The position numbers and the translations under genes are program-made. Source: Cristatella mucedo (taxonomy: Eukaryota > Bryozoa > Phylactolaemata > Cristatellidae). From it: 64,000 bases of DNA. Positions 63,523 to 64,000 of this stretch are shown one piece after another. Under the pieces are notes generated by a model. It worked only from the letters and a program-made list of their open reading frames with translations. It was not told the DNA's origin and ran no database searches. Numbering within the stretch: the first letter of the stretch is position 1; each line of letters opens with the position of its first letter. The stretch is from positions 775,001-839,000 of the forward strand of contig WPIO01000009.1 of assembly GCA_009760855.2 (NCBI GenBank), in the 5' to 3' direction.

Positions 63523-63894
63523 TCAAATATTAATAAAAATGTACTTCCATGGTCTTCTACCTGTAGTATAAGGTTCATGATGACACCCTGGAAACATACA
63601 ATTACATCCAAGAGGAACATGATCATAATCTGTTATTCTAATCTCTGGTAACATAATTTTTCTAAGCTCTTCGAATTCTCTCTTATAATCATAACAAGAT
63701 TTCCAAGAATTTTCATCTTCATCACAGAAACATTTATTAGTATCATGTTTACAGTGACTACAATCTTTACATTCTATTCTTGAATTAAGTAATAAAAGCT
63801 CCTTATATTTCTCTACCCAATTCATCCTTTTAGAATCTGATATCCTTTTTCCTTCACATTGTTTAATATGTTTAATTACACGTATTTTTTCCAT
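63523..63894 (-). CDS. Cysteine-rich putative zinc-binding protein
   Basis: 123 codons on the minus strand: MEKIRVIKHIKQCEGKRISD, a helix, then IECKDCSHCKHDTNKCFCDE, ENSWKSCYDYKREF, and VPLGCNCMFPGCHHEPYTTG with a short end. At least nine Cys and three His cluster in the middle and C-terminus, compatible with two or three zinc sites. A GCTATATC box directly precedes the ATG. Intact. Family not recognised. Confidence 0.58.
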   Translation of the reverse strand: MEKIRVIKHIKQCEGKRISDSKRMNWVEKYKELLLLNSRIECKDCSHCKHDTNKCFCDEDENSWKSCYDYKREFEELRKIMLPEIRITDYDHVPLGCNCMFPGCHHEPYTTGRRPWKYIFINI

Positions 63895-64000
63895 GATATA
63901 GCCTTTTTAGTAATACAATATAAAATATAATCAAGACTTTATTATCTATGCATTCTGTCAAATAAACATGTATTATTTTCTAAAATAGTGTACTTTGTAA

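Larger units (their letters stand above)
40800..64000. mobile_element. Maverick/Polinton-type endogenous virus (right end outside window)
   Basis: A contiguous AT-rich block holds about 27 tightly packed genes. It includes the Polinton hallmark set: protein-primed DNA polymerase B, retroviral-type integrase, packaging ATPase, adenain-like protease and capsid candidates. Typical Polintons are about 15-25 kb; this one exceeds 23 kb without a right terminus. The left terminal inverted repeat should lie near 40.65-40.85 kb, but its partner is not in the window. Most genes are broken, and LINE families from the host flank are inserted at 42565-42700 and 54900-55230, which shows it is integrated in this genome rather than a free virus. 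Confidence 0.9.

Overview
The window is metazoan nuclear DNA, most likely from an invertebrate; I cannot name the taxon. The evidence is phase-consistent spliced exons including a kinesin-3 FHA domain, many degraded CR1/L2-like LINE copies, hAT-type MITEs, a Ty3/gypsy scrap and long (TC)n, (TA)n, (GA)n and (TCTG)n microsatellites. Base composition changes sharply near 40.8 kb, from mixed or GC-rich host DNA to strongly AT-rich DNA that continues to the right edge.

Host part, 1-40.8 kb. The left edge holds exons of a kinesin-3 gene (FHA domain at 1-113, 575-809 and 932-1014). A phase-consistent chain of coiled-coil exons runs from 4450 to 7046 and perhaps to a stop at 7946. Long disordered coding exons lie at 8595-9783 and 20974-25366; the second splices in phase to 25468-26270 and 26410-26949. 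All are on the + strand and could belong to one very large kinesin-3-type gene or to two or three genes. A small gene for a single-pass membrane, Cys-containing protein fits 13868-15010. The rest is mostly retrotransposon wreckage: LINE family A (3' ends in ATT repeats) in both orientations, and LINE family B (3' ends in repeated ACATT), which is nested inside family A twice.

Element part, 40.8-64 kb (continues beyond the window). This is a Maverick/Polinton-type (adintovirus-like) endogenous dsDNA virus. It has a protein-primed family B DNA polymerase, a retroviral-type integrase with the Polinton C-terminal region, an FtsK/A32-type packaging ATPase, an adenain-like cysteine protease, a candidate double jelly-roll major capsid protein, candidate minor capsid proteins, a GGFLPA-type membrane-active virion protein and a parvovirus-like phospholipase A2 protein. 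Less usual cargo includes a phage-type HNH-AP2 homing endonuclease, a YqaJ-type exonuclease, four fibre-like proteins with phage-tail-fibre repeats, a zinc-ribbon protein with a triplicated 10-residue repeat and a tandem array of four small paralogues. Nearly every gene carries frameshifts or nonsense codons, and two have been hit by the same LINE families that litter the host flank, so this is a resident, decaying provirus.

The most notable signal is a TATATAG/AATATAG box lying 0-12 bases before the start codon of most element genes on both strands. It sometimes overlaps the previous stop codon and sometimes serves two divergent genes across 10-19 bp. It fixes the starts of genes and reveals three whose ATG has become ATA or ACG.
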